From Planctomycetota bacterium (lineage in GTDB: Bacteria > Planctomycetota > J058 > JAJDCP01), in assembly GCA_029260765.1 (NCBI GenBank), contig JAJDCP010000063.1, forward strand, positions 105,767 to 169,766: 64,000 nt of DNA, in the 5' to 3' direction. How positions within the stretch are numbered: the stretch's first letter is position 1; every line of letters begins with the position of its first letter. This document shows, one piece after another, positions 1 to 8,103 of the stretch. A program made the translations under genes and the position numbers. The notes beneath the pieces are model-generated. The model was not told where the DNA came from, did no database searches, and was given only the letters and a program-made list of their open reading frames with translations.

Positions 1-120
1 ACCTATGCGCGTGATCGGTGGGCCTTCACCCGCGAAGATCGGCGGCACCATGCCGCAGGGGTCGGCCACGGCTGCGGTCATGGCGCAGCCCAGGCACAGG
101 ATGACGGTCAGAGTTTTCAT
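1..120 (-). CDS. Secreted protein, N-terminal part only (runs off window)
   Basis: The reading frame starts at the ATG at 120 and runs leftward off the window, so only the first 40 residues are seen. They form a short signal peptide (MKTLTVILCLGCAMTAAVA, cleavage expected near AVA-DP) followed by DPCGMVPPIFAGEGPPITRI. A DPCGMVPP start right after the signal peptide resembles secreted planctomycete proteins of the DUF2330 type, but that is recalled from memory and the diagnostic part lies outside the window. It lies 31 bases downstream of the interrupted gene at 152-928 on the same strand and may be co-transcribed with it. Confidence 0.6.
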   Translation of the reverse strand, partial: MKTLTVILCLGCAMTAAVADPCGMVPPIFAGEGPPITRIG

Positions 121-151
121 CGCATCCTCTTGGTCCGTGGGTTATCCAGGC

Positions 152-295
152 TCATTCCAATACCAGGCGCGCCTCGATGCGGCCCATGCAGTCGGTGTTG
201 CCATCTGAAATCCAGAGCTTGTCGAGCACCTTCCAATCGTCGCCAGACTTGTGGACCGTGAACCACGGTCCTGCCACAAAGTGGACGCCCTCGAG
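152..295 (-). other. In-frame continuation beyond the TGA of the next gene
   Basis: Directly after the TGA at 296-298 the same reading frame stays open for 48 more codons to a second TGA at 152-154. Its product looks like real protein (LEGVHFVAGPWFTVHKSG... ending GRIEARLVLE), with alternating hydrophobic residues typical of beta-strands. The 296-928 gene may therefore originally have ended at 152. A perfect 8-bp hairpin with a 3-base loop (stem arms 253-260 and 264-271) lies 24 bases past the stop. A nonsense mutation or sequencing error is the simplest explanation; readthrough or selenocysteine insertion are less likely alternatives. Confidence 0.55.
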
Positions 296-928
296 TCACA
301 AGCGTTGCCAGAAGTGGTGCAGGCCGACTCTCTTTACGGTTCCGCTGGTGATCAGTGGTCGGGGCAGATCGTCGGTCTCCATATCGAAGACGTGGCGGAT
401 GTCGAGTGGCACGCTGGTCGGCTCGAAGGACGACCGCACCCGGCCTTCCTGGTCGACCACGCGCAGCTCGATGCGCACGGTATCCCGCCGCAGCTCTTGC
501 TCCAAGAAGGCCAGGCGCTCCGTGTCGAGGGGCGATCCCCCATGGCTGGCGAGCAGCGTCAAGACCTGGCGGCCGTGGTAGAGCAGCTCTTCGAGCGCCG
601 GAGACGCCTCGCTCATCGGCTCCTGGGCATACGATTCGAGCAGTGCGTGGAACTTCTTCAGTCCGAGAGTCGGTGTCGGGTGCCGACTGAGGGCGCATCC
701 CGAGGCGCAGAGCTGTTCGCCGTGCGGCTCCGGTCTTGCGTAGCCGCCCGTCTCCGAATCGCGTTCCACAGGGGGCGTCAGCACGATCGGGCGCACGAGA
801 GGATCAGCGATGGGAGGGACAACAGGCGCAGGTTGCGGGCTCGGGCTGGGAGTCGGCGCGGGGCGCAAGCCCAGCCATACGCCTACAATCAGCGTGAGAA
901 GAAGACCAGGGATGAAGAACGAGCGCAT
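296..928 (-). CDS. Membrane-anchored hypothetical protein ending at an in-frame TGA
   Basis: I do not recognise the family. The product has an N-terminal hydrophobic helix (FFIPGLLLTLIVGVWLGL), a Pro-rich linker (PAPTPSPSPQPAPVVPP), then a soluble domain of about 150 residues with a helical part (KKFHALLESYAQ) and a beta-rich end (RIELRVVDQEGRVRSSF). It is probably anchored in the cytoplasmic membrane facing outward. The ATG at 928 is preferred because GGAGG sits 5 bases upstream. The stop at 296 appears to cut the protein short, since the same frame continues plausibly to 152. The next gene rightward is divergent, so 929-1101 should hold two promoters, though I see no convincing hexamers there. 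Confidence 0.6.
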   Translation of the reverse strand: MRSFFIPGLLLTLIVGVWLGLRPAPTPSPSPQPAPVVPPIADPLVRPIVLTPPVERDSETGGYARPEPHGEQLCASGCALSRHPTPTLGLKKFHALLESYAQEPMSEASPALEELLYHGRQVLTLLASHGGSPLDTERLAFLEQELRRDTVRIELRVVDQEGRVRSSFEPTSVPLDIRHVFDMETDDLPRPLITSGTVKRVGLHHFWQRL

Positions 929-1101
929 ATCCACCTCCGTGCTCAGGGACGCCTGTTCGACGCCGGGATGGCAGGATGTGTTCCGGAAAACTTGGGGCTT
1001 GGACCATCCCGAAAGGACGAGTCGCTAAACTACGGTCCCCGGGCCGTTCAGAATAAGGCAGCCAGCGGCCGGGCTCAATTCCAATCTGTGAGGTCAGAGC
1101 T

Positions 1102-2274
1102 TTGGAAGGAAAAACACTGGTCGTGGGGGCTGGAGTCTTCGGTCTCTCCGCCGCGCTCGAGCTCCACGCGCGGGGCGCAGACGTCTGTGTGTTGGAGAAG
1201 GGCACGGTGCCTGATCCATTGGCCAGCTCTACCGATATCAGCAAGCTGATCCGCATGGACTATGGAGCGGATACGTTCTACACCCAACTGATGGAGCAGG
1301 CCTTGCCGCGCTGGGAAGCCTGGAATTCCCGGCAGCCGTCTCCTTTGTACCACCAGACGGGCTTCCTCCTGCTCAAACGGAGCCCGCTGGAGCCTGGTTG
1401 CTTCGAGGGTGACAGCCTCCGCCTGTTGCGCGCTCGCGGGCACGCCCTCGAACGCTTGGACGCGGTCCGGCTGGGGCAGCGGTTCCCCAACTGGTCGGGC
1501 TCTCCTTTCTGCGACGGGTACTACAACCCGCGCGCTGGCTGGGCGGCCAGCGGCGAGGTCGTGGGCTGGCTTGCCCAGCAGCTGCGGGCTGCCGGCGCCA
1601 CGCTGCGCGAGGGGGTAAGGTGTGCGGGGCTGCTCGAGGAGGGGGGCCGGGTTCGCGGAGTGACGTTGGCCAGTGGCGAGCAAGTCGAAGCAGAGCGCGT
1701 GCTGCTGGCGGTCGGTGCCTGGACTCCCAAGCTGCTGCCAGAGCTCTCCGACCGGATGTGGCCTGTCGCCCAGGACGTCTTCCACTTCCGGCCCGCGGAT
1801 CCGGAGGCGTTCTCCGCAGAGCTGTTTCCGCCCTGGGCCGCCGACATAGGGCGCAGCGGTTGGTACGGCTTCTGTGCTTTGGCGGACGGGACCTTGAAGG
1901 TGGCACGCCACGGCATTGGGCGTCGGGTGGACCCCGACGCAGTGCGCGCTATCGCATCGGGCCGGGAAGCGACGATGCGTGCCTTTTTCAGCGAGTGTTT
2001 GCCGCGCCTGGTAGGTGCGCAGAAGCTGCACGAACGCGTGTGCCTGTATTGTGACACCTTCGATGGGGACTTCTGGTTGGCAGAGCATCCTCAGCGGCCG
2101 GGCCTGTTCGTGATGGCTGGAGGCAGTGGACATGGCTTCAAGTTCGCGCCGGTTCTCGGTGAGATCGCGGCCGACGTGCTCGAGGGGCGGGCCAACCCGT
2201 GGGCAGCGCGTTTTGCCTGGCGCAGCGCAGGCGGCCGTCGCGGTGAAGACGCACGCTGTCTCGATGCGGGCTGA
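1102..2274 (+). CDS. FAD-dependent amine oxidase, DAO family (sarcosine / fructosyl-amino acid oxidase-like)
   Basis: A 390-residue flavoenzyme of the D-amino acid oxidase superfamily, expected to oxidise a secondary amine or N-substituted amino acid. The N-terminus has the Rossmann FAD motif VVGAGVFGLSAALELHARG and an acidic residue ending the second strand (VCVLEKG). The stretch ASSTDISKLIRMDYG is characteristic of the sarcosine oxidase and fructosyl-amino acid oxidase branch. The C-terminal GGSGHGFKFAPVLGEIAAD is the second FAD-contacting segment of that branch. Start is a TTG at 1102, with AGGT upstream; no better ATG exists. It is convergent with the dehydrogenase at 2280, with only 5 bases between stops. 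The substrate cannot be told from sequence. Confidence 0.85.
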   Translation: MEGKTLVVGAGVFGLSAALELHARGADVCVLEKGTVPDPLASSTDISKLIRMDYGADTFYTQLMEQALPRWEAWNSRQPSPLYHQTGFLLLKRSPLEPGCFEGDSLRLLRARGHALERLDAVRLGQRFPNWSGSPFCDGYYNPRAGWAASGEVVGWLAQQLRAAGATLREGVRCAGLLEEGGRVRGVTLASGEQVEAERVLLAVGAWTPKLLPELSDRMWPVAQDVFHFRPADPEAFSAELFPPWAADIGRSGWYGFCALADGTLKVARHGIGRRVDPDAVRAIASGREATMRAFFSECLPRLVGAQKLHERVCLYCDTFDGDFWLAEHPQRPGLFVMAGGSGHGFKFAPVLGEIAADVLEGRANPWAARFAWRSAGGRRGEDARCLDAG

Positions 2275-2279
2275 GGGGC

Positions 2280-3236
2280 TCAGGGCAGCTCGATGAGAAC
2301 CTTGAGAACCCCGCTCTGCGCAGCGTGCTCGAGGGCCTCCAGCGCCCGTTCGAGCGGATAGCGGGCAGCGATCAGCGGCCGCGGATCGATCCTGCTTTCA
2401 GCCAGCAGTCGCAGGGCAGGCGCGAAAGGACCGCAGCGTGAGCCGATGATCTGCATCTCCTGCACGACCCAGGGAGTGGGCTGCAGGCGGGCCTGACCGT
2501 GCAGGGTGCTCTTGAGCACCAACCGGCCGCCCGGGCGCAGCAAGCGTGTGGCGATGCCCAGTCCTGCCGAGCTCCCGGTGGCTTCGACGATCAGGTCGAA
2601 GGCGGGCAGGTCCGCCGCATCGGCGAGCCCGCCATGCGCTCCCTCGGGCAGGTGTTCCAGTTGGCTCGCGCGGCGCGCCAGCCCCCAGACTTCCGCGGGG
2701 CCGAGGGCGAGAACCGCCAGGCAGAGCCGACCGAGTTTCCCCAACCCGAGCACTGCCGCGCGTTGCGAAGGTTTCACGTGGACCTGTTCCAGCACCTGAA
2801 GAGCGGCCGCCAGGGGCTCGCAAAAAACTGCAGCTTCGTCGGATAGCGAGTCAGGTACGCGATGCAGATTCGCGAGCGGGAGGCAGAAGCTCTCGGCGAA
2901 CACTCCATCGCGCCCGACGATCCCAAGGGCTGTGCGGCGCGGGCAGTGCGTGGCCCGCCCCGCCTGACAGGTCGGGCACGTCCGACAGGGGCAATTGATG
3001 TCGCCGACCACGCGGGCGCCTAGCCAGGAAGCATCGGGCGCGTCCTCCACAACCCCGACCCACTCGTGGCCGATCACGCCGCGGAAGCCCTTGTAGCCGC
3101 GAAGCAGCTCGAGGTCTGTCGCGCAGATGCCCGCGAGACGAGGTCGGATGCGGGCCTCTCCGCGGCGCGCGGGCTGCGGCCAATCGGTGCGCAGCTGCAC
3201 ACCCTGTTCGGACACCACGCAGGCGAGCATCGACAC
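2280..3236 (-). CDS. Zinc-dependent alcohol dehydrogenase, MDR superfamily
   Basis: A 318-residue medium-chain dehydrogenase/reductase. Catalytic zinc ligands are visible as C38 in AGICATD and H57-E58 in GHEWVG. A structural zinc lobe is formed by C84, C87, C90 and C98 in CPCRTCPTCQAGRATHC. The NAD(P)-binding fold is represented by AVLGLGKLGRLCLAVL near residue 165. The protein is somewhat short for the family (usually 340-350) but has both zinc sites and the complete Rossmann domain, so it should be active. The substrate is unknown; the convergent amine oxidase at 1102 gives no clear pathway. It starts at the ATG at 3236 with GAGAGG nearby upstream. Confidence 0.85.
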   Translation of the reverse strand: MSMLACVVSEQGVQLRTDWPQPARRGEARIRPRLAGICATDLELLRGYKGFRGVIGHEWVGVVEDAPDASWLGARVVGDINCPCRTCPTCQAGRATHCPRRTALGIVGRDGVFAESFCLPLANLHRVPDSLSDEAAVFCEPLAAALQVLEQVHVKPSQRAAVLGLGKLGRLCLAVLALGPAEVWGLARRASQLEHLPEGAHGGLADAADLPAFDLIVEATGSSAGLGIATRLLRPGGRLVLKSTLHGQARLQPTPWVVQEMQIIGSRCGPFAPALRLLAESRIDPRPLIAARYPLERALEALEHAAQSGVLKVLIELP

Positions 3237-3426
3237 TCCTCTCAGGGTTCGGTAAGCGATCAGGGAGATTCGGTGAGGAATCCGTCTGACATCAACGCCC
3301 TCAACTGGTGGAGTATCTGCGCTGCTGAGGACGTGATCAAGAGCTGATGCTCGCGAGCGCTATGCGTCCGGGGTATCATGCAGTCATGGCGCACACAGCA
3401 GCCGGCACATGCCGGGGGAGGGACCG

Positions 3427-3762
3427 ATGGGAACGCCGTTCGAAGAAGAACAGATGGGCGATGCGGAGCTCGACGCGTTCGAGAACCTGGAGCCCGAACA
3501 AGAGGATCTCAGTGAGCTCGAGGCGGTCGGCCTGACCGACGACGAGTTGGCAGAGATGGAGAAGGGTGGCTTGAGCGCCGAATTGTTGAAAGACCTCAAG
3601 GCCATGGGGATGAGCGATGAAGAGCTGGCGGCCCTGAACTCGGCCGAGCATCGCGACGCAGCCCTGGCAGCGCTCGAACAGCAGGGGCTCGACGACGAGG
3701 CCTCTGCGGAGATCACGGGCATGGATGAAGAGGAGAGGCGGCTGCTGGGGGATGACGTCTAG
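3427..3762 (+). CDS. Small acidic protein with internal L-x-GL-(S/T)-DDEL repeats
   Basis: A very acidic 111-residue protein of unknown family. Its middle contains three degenerate helical repeats: LEAVGLTDDELAEMEKGG, LKAMGMSDEELAAL and LEQQGLDDEASAEI, each with a Gly-(Leu/Met) turn followed by an acidic helix start. No signal peptide or membrane segment is present, so it is probably cytoplasmic. The ATG at 3427 is chosen over the in-frame ATG at 3409 because GGGGGAGGG lies 5 bases upstream of it. A strong hairpin terminator at 3821-3843 closes the transcript, so the gene appears monocistronic. Confidence 0.7.
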   Translation: MGTPFEEEQMGDAELDAFENLEPEQEDLSELEAVGLTDDELAEMEKGGLSAELLKDLKAMGMSDEELAALNSAEHRDAALAALEQQGLDDEASAEITGMDEEERRLLGDDV

Positions 3763-3820
3763 CTCAGCGCCGAGGAGCTCGGCATCTGAGTGGCTCGACA
3801 TTGCTCGAAACCCAAGCCAG

Positions 3821-3843
3821 AACGGCGGCTCAAGGCCGCCGTT
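3821..3843 (+). terminator. Rho-independent terminator
   Basis: A perfect 9-bp GC-rich stem (AACGGCGGC pairing with GCCGCCGTT) with the 5-base loop TCAAG, followed by TCTTCG. It lies 58 bases after the stop of the small acidic gene. Read from the other strand the same hairpin lies 22 bases past the end of the 3866-4213 gene, so it may serve both convergent transcripts. Confidence 0.75.
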
Positions 3844-3865
3844 TCTTCGTGGCTTGCGGGTCGGA

Positions 3866-4213
3866 TCAGCGCAGCGGCATGATGATGTAGTCTTTGACAA
3901 TCAGCGGCTTCTTGGTGCGGCCAGAGCGCTCGAACTCGATCAGGCTGTGGTCGCTGAGAATCCGCAGGTCGTGCGACACGGCGTCGAGGCGACGCTCGGT
4001 CTTGCGGGCCAGCTCGGAGACGCTCTTGATGTCGCCGCGCCGCAACACCGAGAGGATCTCAAGGCGCTTCGGGGTCAGAACGCTGGCTTTGTCCATGTCG
4101 TCGAGCTCGATCAGGAAGGTTTTGTCCTTCGGGAACGGATGCTTCTGGCTCGACCGGCTCTTCCGGGGGGTGCTGGCGATGCTGTCGCTGGGGCGCTTCT
4201 TTTCACTACGCAT
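3866..4213 (-). CDS. Winged-helix DNA-binding protein (HVO_A0114 / MarR-like)
   Basis: A 115-residue basic protein. After a Lys/Arg/Ser-rich N-terminal tail of about 40 residues comes a winged helix: LTPKRLEILSVLRRGDIKSV as helix 1, ELARKTERRLDAVSHDLRIL as the helix-turn-helix, and SLIEFERSGRTKKPLIVKDY as the wing. LTPKRLE(I/L)L is typical of the HVO_A0114-type putative regulators, which are sometimes annotated as antitoxins. No toxin-like partner gene adjoins it, so a transcription regulator is the better guess. It ends against a shared terminator at 3821. Confidence 0.7.
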   Translation of the reverse strand: MRSEKKRPSDSIASTPRKSRSSQKHPFPKDKTFLIELDDMDKASVLTPKRLEILSVLRRGDIKSVSELARKTERRLDAVSHDLRILSDHSLIEFERSGRTKKPLIVKDYIIMPLR

Positions 4214-4644
4214 GTTTGAGGACTCCTGGGGTTGCGGACTTCAGAATCGGATCGAAACGCACCCTGAAGGCTGTCTCCTTGCTGGAGACCGCGTTTAGTT
4301 ATGGGATTGACAGCAACTCGCGTGCCAATGGCCGTCGCGGGTTTGTGGGGCTCTGGAGGCGGACGTCTGCCGGATTATGCAACACACGTCAATCGTCCGG
4401 GCATACCTGTCATTCCCCAGCCGCTATTTTTGCGGCTTGGGTGCCTGTTGCAGATTGCGAACCAAGATCTTGCTTCACGTGTCAATCTGATAATCCCAGG
4501 CCGCGAAATACAACAGGCTACAAGAAATAATCGCAACGACAGTGCAGGTGTCCCGCTGCGGTTGTCCAGGACCTTGCGGAGGGCCATCGGAATGCCGACA
4601 ATAGTGGAATCTCAAGTTGTTGGCGCGGGATTCTGGAGGATTGC
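4214..4644. other. 431-base intergenic region
   Basis: No credible gene on either strand. It separates the divergent wHTH gene (minus) and the 4645 gene (plus), so it should carry both promoters. A 6-bp hairpin with a 5-base loop (GTCTCC/GGAGAC) lies at about 4271-4287. The sequence is less GC-rich than the flanking genes between about 4430 and 4540. I could not find a -35/-10 pair with correct spacing that I trust. Confidence 0.4.
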
Positions 4645-5361
4645 ATGGGCGCATTCGATGCACAGGCCGCAGCCCTGGTGGGGAACGAGCTGCCCGAACC
4701 CCTGGCGCGGCTGGCGGCCCGGCTGGAGCGCCGCTTCCACGGGCCTCTGAGCTGCGCCCGTTCGACCGATCAGGCCTGGCGCCTGGGCCGCGAGACTCTG
4801 TTGGAAGGGGGCGCCCTGCTGGAGCTTCCGGCCAAGAACCCCAGCTTCGAAGTGCTCGGGCTTTGCCTGCTGCGGCTCGAGCAAAAAAGCCGCAAGGGGA
4901 TCCGCAAACATCAACGGCATCACTTCAAGAATGCCGACAATGATCAGCTCGCGGGGGCGCTCGAGCTGCTTATGGAGACCAGCGTGGCTTTCGGAAACCT
5001 CAAAGACCTGGGGCTTCGGGGCCACAGCTGGTTGCGCACCTGCCTCTACAACAAATTTGTCAAACCCTTACGGAGCAAACGCTACAAGCCGCTGCCCTTC
5101 AAGTTTGGCGGCTGGAGCCTCTGCTACGATCTATTGTTGCTGCGGGGCCTCCTCGGGGCCGAACAGCTCGTCTGGGAGGTGGAACAGACGTTGGAGAATG
5201 GCTACGGGGCACGTGGAAAGGCGGTCATCGAGGCCGCCCAGCTGTGTCAGCGTATGCTGCCTGAGGAGCTGCCTGAAGCTTTCGAGAATAAGCGGCTGGT
5301 CGACATGGTGCTGGTGATCTCGCAGCAAGCGCGCTTTGATCTGGGAAAGAAGAAGCGCTGA
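4645..5361 (+). CDS. Hypothetical protein, all-helical, 238 residues
   Basis: No recognised family. The protein is predicted cytoplasmic and mostly helical, with a basic patch (EQKSRKGIRKHQRHHFKN) near residue 75-95 and a basic C-terminus (LGKKKR). The start ATG at 4645 has CTGGAGG 5-11 bases upstream. It is convergent with the gene at 5392 with 30 bases between stops. The HRHH-like basic stretch might contact nucleic acid, but that is a guess. Confidence 0.6.
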   Translation: MGAFDAQAAALVGNELPEPLARLAARLERRFHGPLSCARSTDQAWRLGRETLLEGGALLELPAKNPSFEVLGLCLLRLEQKSRKGIRKHQRHHFKNADNDQLAGALELLMETSVAFGNLKDLGLRGHSWLRTCLYNKFVKPLRSKRYKPLPFKFGGWSLCYDLLLLRGLLGAEQLVWEVEQTLENGYGARGKAVIEAAQLCQRMLPEELPEAFENKRLVDMVLVISQQARFDLGKKKR

Positions 5362-5391
5362 GGCGTCGGTGCCGCGGAAGAGGGAGGGCTC

Positions 5392-6084
5392 CTACGACTT
5401 CTCAGACTCTACGGGCTCGTCCCCGATCTCCACACGCTGGGTCTCGTCGAGGGCGGGCGTCGCTGCCTCGAGCAAGCGCCGCACGTCCTTGATCAGATTG
5501 AGCCGAGCCTCCATCTCGCCTTTGTGCTCGGCGACGCGCACTTTGGCTTCCGACACATGGTTCATGATCGACTGGACAACTTCCTGCAGGTGATCGCGCG
5601 CGAACTCGTCGCTGACGGGGATCTCCATGCTCTCGATGCTCCAGAAGCTGTCCTCCCCACCGCTCTTTTGCCAGACGCCTGTGCGCGAGACCTTCACCAG
5701 TCGTCCGCTACGCGTCAGCAGGACCTTGTAGCCGGTGAAGTTCACCACGTTCTGGTTGTTGGGGTCATTCTGGCTGGAGAAGTTGTTGACCAGCACGATC
5801 CCATGCTCGGGGTAGTGTGCGCTCGCCGCACCCAGGCGGCCGGCCATCCAGTTCTCGCGGATGATGATCTCGCCATCGAGGAAGCGTACGATGGGTCGTA
5901 GCACGTCGAGCAGCCGCTCGAGCACGACCTTCTCATGCTTCTGCACGACATGCGCATAGCTATCGAGGTTGGCACCGTGCTGCTCGATGGAGCGGAGTCC
6001 TTCGATCAGCTTGTTGAATGGGTCCTTGCCGGGCTTCTTCTTTTTCTTCGCGCTGTCCCCGGTCCGCGTGGTGCGTTTGGCCAT
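5392..6084 (-). CDS. Hypothetical protein with Lys-rich N-terminus
   Basis: A 230-residue protein of unknown family. It has a basic N-terminal tail (MAKRTTRTGDSAKKKKKPGK), a helical region, a beta-rich core (GIVLVNNFSSQNDPNNQNVV, then TGYKVLLTRSGRLVKVSRTG) and a C-terminal coiled-coil-like helix (VQSIMNHVSEAKVRVAEHKG...). The ending is acidic. It follows ruvA by 28 bases on the same strand and is probably the last gene of the alpha-CTD/TPR-ruvA operon. Confidence 0.6.
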   Translation of the reverse strand: MAKRTTRTGDSAKKKKKPGKDPFNKLIEGLRSIEQHGANLDSYAHVVQKHEKVVLERLLDVLRPIVRFLDGEIIIRENWMAGRLGAASAHYPEHGIVLVNNFSSQNDPNNQNVVNFTGYKVLLTRSGRLVKVSRTGVWQKSGGEDSFWSIESMEIPVSDEFARDHLQEVVQSIMNHVSEAKVRVAEHKGEMEARLNLIKDVRRLLEAATPALDETQRVEIGDEPVESEKS

Positions 6085-6112
6085 TCTGTCTGCTCCGATT
6101 CGTGATTCTTGC

Positions 6113-6706
6113 TCAGCGGGTGTAGCGCAGAGCTGCGCGCACCAATTGAGAGACGGGTTCGCCCTCGCCCAGCTCGTTGCTCGCTTTGTCGACGGCCTTG
6201 CGTGAGATCTTTTCCTTGAAACCCAGAGAGATCAAGGCCAGGACGGCATCTTCGAGGTTTCTTTGCGGCGAGCCCACGCGTGCCTGGTCCGACGGTGCAT
6301 CCAGGGCGGGCAGCCGCCCCTGTAGATCGACCACGATACGCTCCGCGGTCTTGGTGCCGATTCCCTTGACGGCCTTCAGCGGCTTGGGGTCTTTGGACCG
6401 CACCGCCGCGATGATGGCGGCCTGGCTCAGGCCAGAGAGCAGTCCCAGTCCGGTCGCCGGTCCCACGCCGCTGACGCCGATCAACGACTCGAACAGGTTG
6501 CGTTCCTGGGCGCTCTCGAAACCGAACAGCCGGTACTGGTCATCGGCGATGCGCAGTGTCGTGTACAGGCGTAACTCTTCATCCGGGCCGCACGCCAGCT
6601 CGCAGACATGGAGGGGGACGCGGAGCCGGAACGCGAAACCTCCGACCTGGAGGACCAGCTCGGAGATTCCTCGGTGCAACACCCGCCCACAGAGCGAGTC
6701 GATCAC
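6113..6706 (-). CDS. ruvA: Holliday junction branch migration protein RuvA
   Basis: RuvA binds four-way DNA junctions and loads the RuvB motor. The 197-residue product has the family layout: an N-terminal OB fold beginning [13 protein letters not shown], two helix-hairpin-helix motifs ([18 protein letters not shown] and [17 protein letters not shown]), a linker, and a C-terminal RuvB-binding domain ([14 protein letters not shown]). The start is the GTG at 6706, which overlaps the TGA of the upstream gene (GTGA), implying translational coupling. Neither ruvB nor ruvC is adjacent, so the usual ruvCAB cluster is broken up here. Confidence 0.95.
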   Translation of the reverse strand: MIDSLCGRVLHRGISELVLQVGGFAFRLRVPLHVCELACGPDEELRLYTTLRIADDQYRLFGFESAQERNLFESLIGVSGVGPATGLGLLSGLSQAAIIAAVRSKDPKPLKAVKGIGTKTAERIVVDLQGRLPALDAPSDQARVGSPQRNLEDAVLALISLGFKEKISRKAVDKASNELGEGEPVSQLVRAALRYTR

Positions 6707-8007
6707 GGATCGCCTTTCAGCTTCAAGCTCAGCTCGCCCAGCTTCGTCCGGATCTCCACCAGCGAGGTCTGTCCGAAGTTGCGTACGGCCAGCAGATCCT
6801 GGTCGCTCATGTTGCACAGCTCGCCGATGGTCGCGATGTTCATCCTCTCCATGCACTTACGGCTGCGCACGGACAACTCGAGCTCGCCGATGGGCCGTGA
6901 GAGCAGCTCGCGGTTGCGGCCGGAGCGGGCATCGTTGAAGCCCGGGATGTCCTCGCCCTTCTTGACCATTCCCAGACGCAGATTGCGCTGCGCGAGCATC
7001 GCCTTGATCTCTGCGAGTGAGGTCTCGCCGAAGTTCTTGTGCGACAACAGCTCCTGCTCGGTCTTGGTCACCAGGTCGCCCAATGTCTCGATATTCATCT
7101 GCTTCAGGCAGTTACGGCTGCGCACAGAGAGCTCGAAGTCGGTGACTGGCGTGCGCAAGACCTGCATGCGCTTGTCGTGTTTGCGCTCGAGGTCTTCGTC
7201 GTAGTACATGTCCATCGACGCGACGACATCACGCTTGAAACGCCGCGCCCGGGCATGGTTGGGATACTCGGCCAGCACGTCTTTGAGCACCCGCAGAGAC
7301 TTCTCGTATTGGGCCTGATCTTCATACAGGACCGAGAGATTGATCAGCGCGTTGACGTAGGTCGGACGCAACTCGCGGATGCGTTCGTAGAGGACGATCG
7401 CCTGCTCGACCGAACCGAGGCGCTGCTCGAGCAGCGCCTGCCGGAAGAGCATGCCGCGATGATCCGGATGGGTCTTCAGCCCATTCCGATAGGTCTCCAT
7501 GGCTTCGTAGTACTCGCCGTTCTCCTCGCTGTGGCGGCCCTTTTGGTACAGGTAGTCGGCGCGCCCCTTGAGATCGCCTTCCCACTGCCGGACCTTCTTG
7601 CTCCAGCCCTCGAGATCGCCCGAACGGCGCATGGCTTCGAGCATGGTGGTCTTGACGTGGATGCTGCGCGTCTTCTTCTTCAGAAAGCCCACCAGGACCT
7701 TCACTGCAGCGTCCGAGGAGCCAGCATCGATCTGGTAGCGTGCCAACAGCACGCCCGCGATCTCGTCACTGGCCTTCGGCTTCAGAATTCCGATGGCCCG
7801 TTGCTTGCGGCCCAGCTTCCAGAGGGCGAAGGCCTGGTGCAAAGGACCCACCTGCTTGGGAGGCTTGGCCCAATTGACTTCATCGTAGAGGCGCTCGAGG
7901 CTTTTGCGCCAGCCCTTGAGCTGGTGGATCTCAGAGCTGAACGCCTCGACATCCGGGATGTCTTTGATGGCGAAGAGACGTTCTTTGATTTCGCTGATCG
8001 GGTCCAT
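6703..8007 (-). CDS. TPR protein with two RNA polymerase alpha-CTD-like domains
   Basis: A 434-residue protein. Residues about 55-270 are TPR-like helices ([40 protein letters not shown]). They are followed by two copies of a domain like the C-terminal domain of RNA polymerase alpha: copy 1 at about 287-345 ([20 protein letters not shown] ... [15 protein letters not shown]) and copy 2 at about 371-430 ([20 protein letters not shown] ... [15 protein letters not shown]). In alpha, this domain binds UP-element DNA and activators. There is no alpha N-terminal domain, so this is not rpoA. It is co-translated with ruvA through a 4-base overlap. DNA binding or competition with alpha-CTD is an inference. 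Confidence 0.85.
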   Translation of the reverse strand: MDPISEIKERLFAIKDIPDVEAFSSEIHQLKGWRKSLERLYDEVNWAKPPKQVGPLHQAFALWKLGRKQRAIGILKPKASDEIAGVLLARYQIDAGSSDAAVKVLVGFLKKKTRSIHVKTTMLEAMRRSGDLEGWSKKVRQWEGDLKGRADYLYQKGRHSEENGEYYEAMETYRNGLKTHPDHRGMLFRQALLEQRLGSVEQAIVLYERIRELRPTYVNALINLSVLYEDQAQYEKSLRVLKDVLAEYPNHARARRFKRDVVASMDMYYDEDLERKHDKRMQVLRTPVTDFELSVRSRNCLKQMNIETLGDLVTKTEQELLSHKNFGETSLAEIKAMLAQRNLRLGMVKKGEDIPGFNDARSGRNRELLSRPIGELELSVRSRKCMERMNIATIGELCNMSDQDLLAVRNFGQTSLVEIRTKLGELSLKLKGDP

Positions 8008-8103
8008 GAAGATTCCTGTCGTCTCGAAAGGGCTGCGCCGGAGCGGCGGGGCCGGGGATCTTGAAGCACATCACCTTAAGGACGCGGTCCGAATTGTCAA
8101 CCC

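Noticed and set aside
3866..4213. Antitoxin of a toxin-antitoxin pair
   Set aside because: The family is sometimes annotated that way, but no toxin-sized gene overlaps or abuts it.
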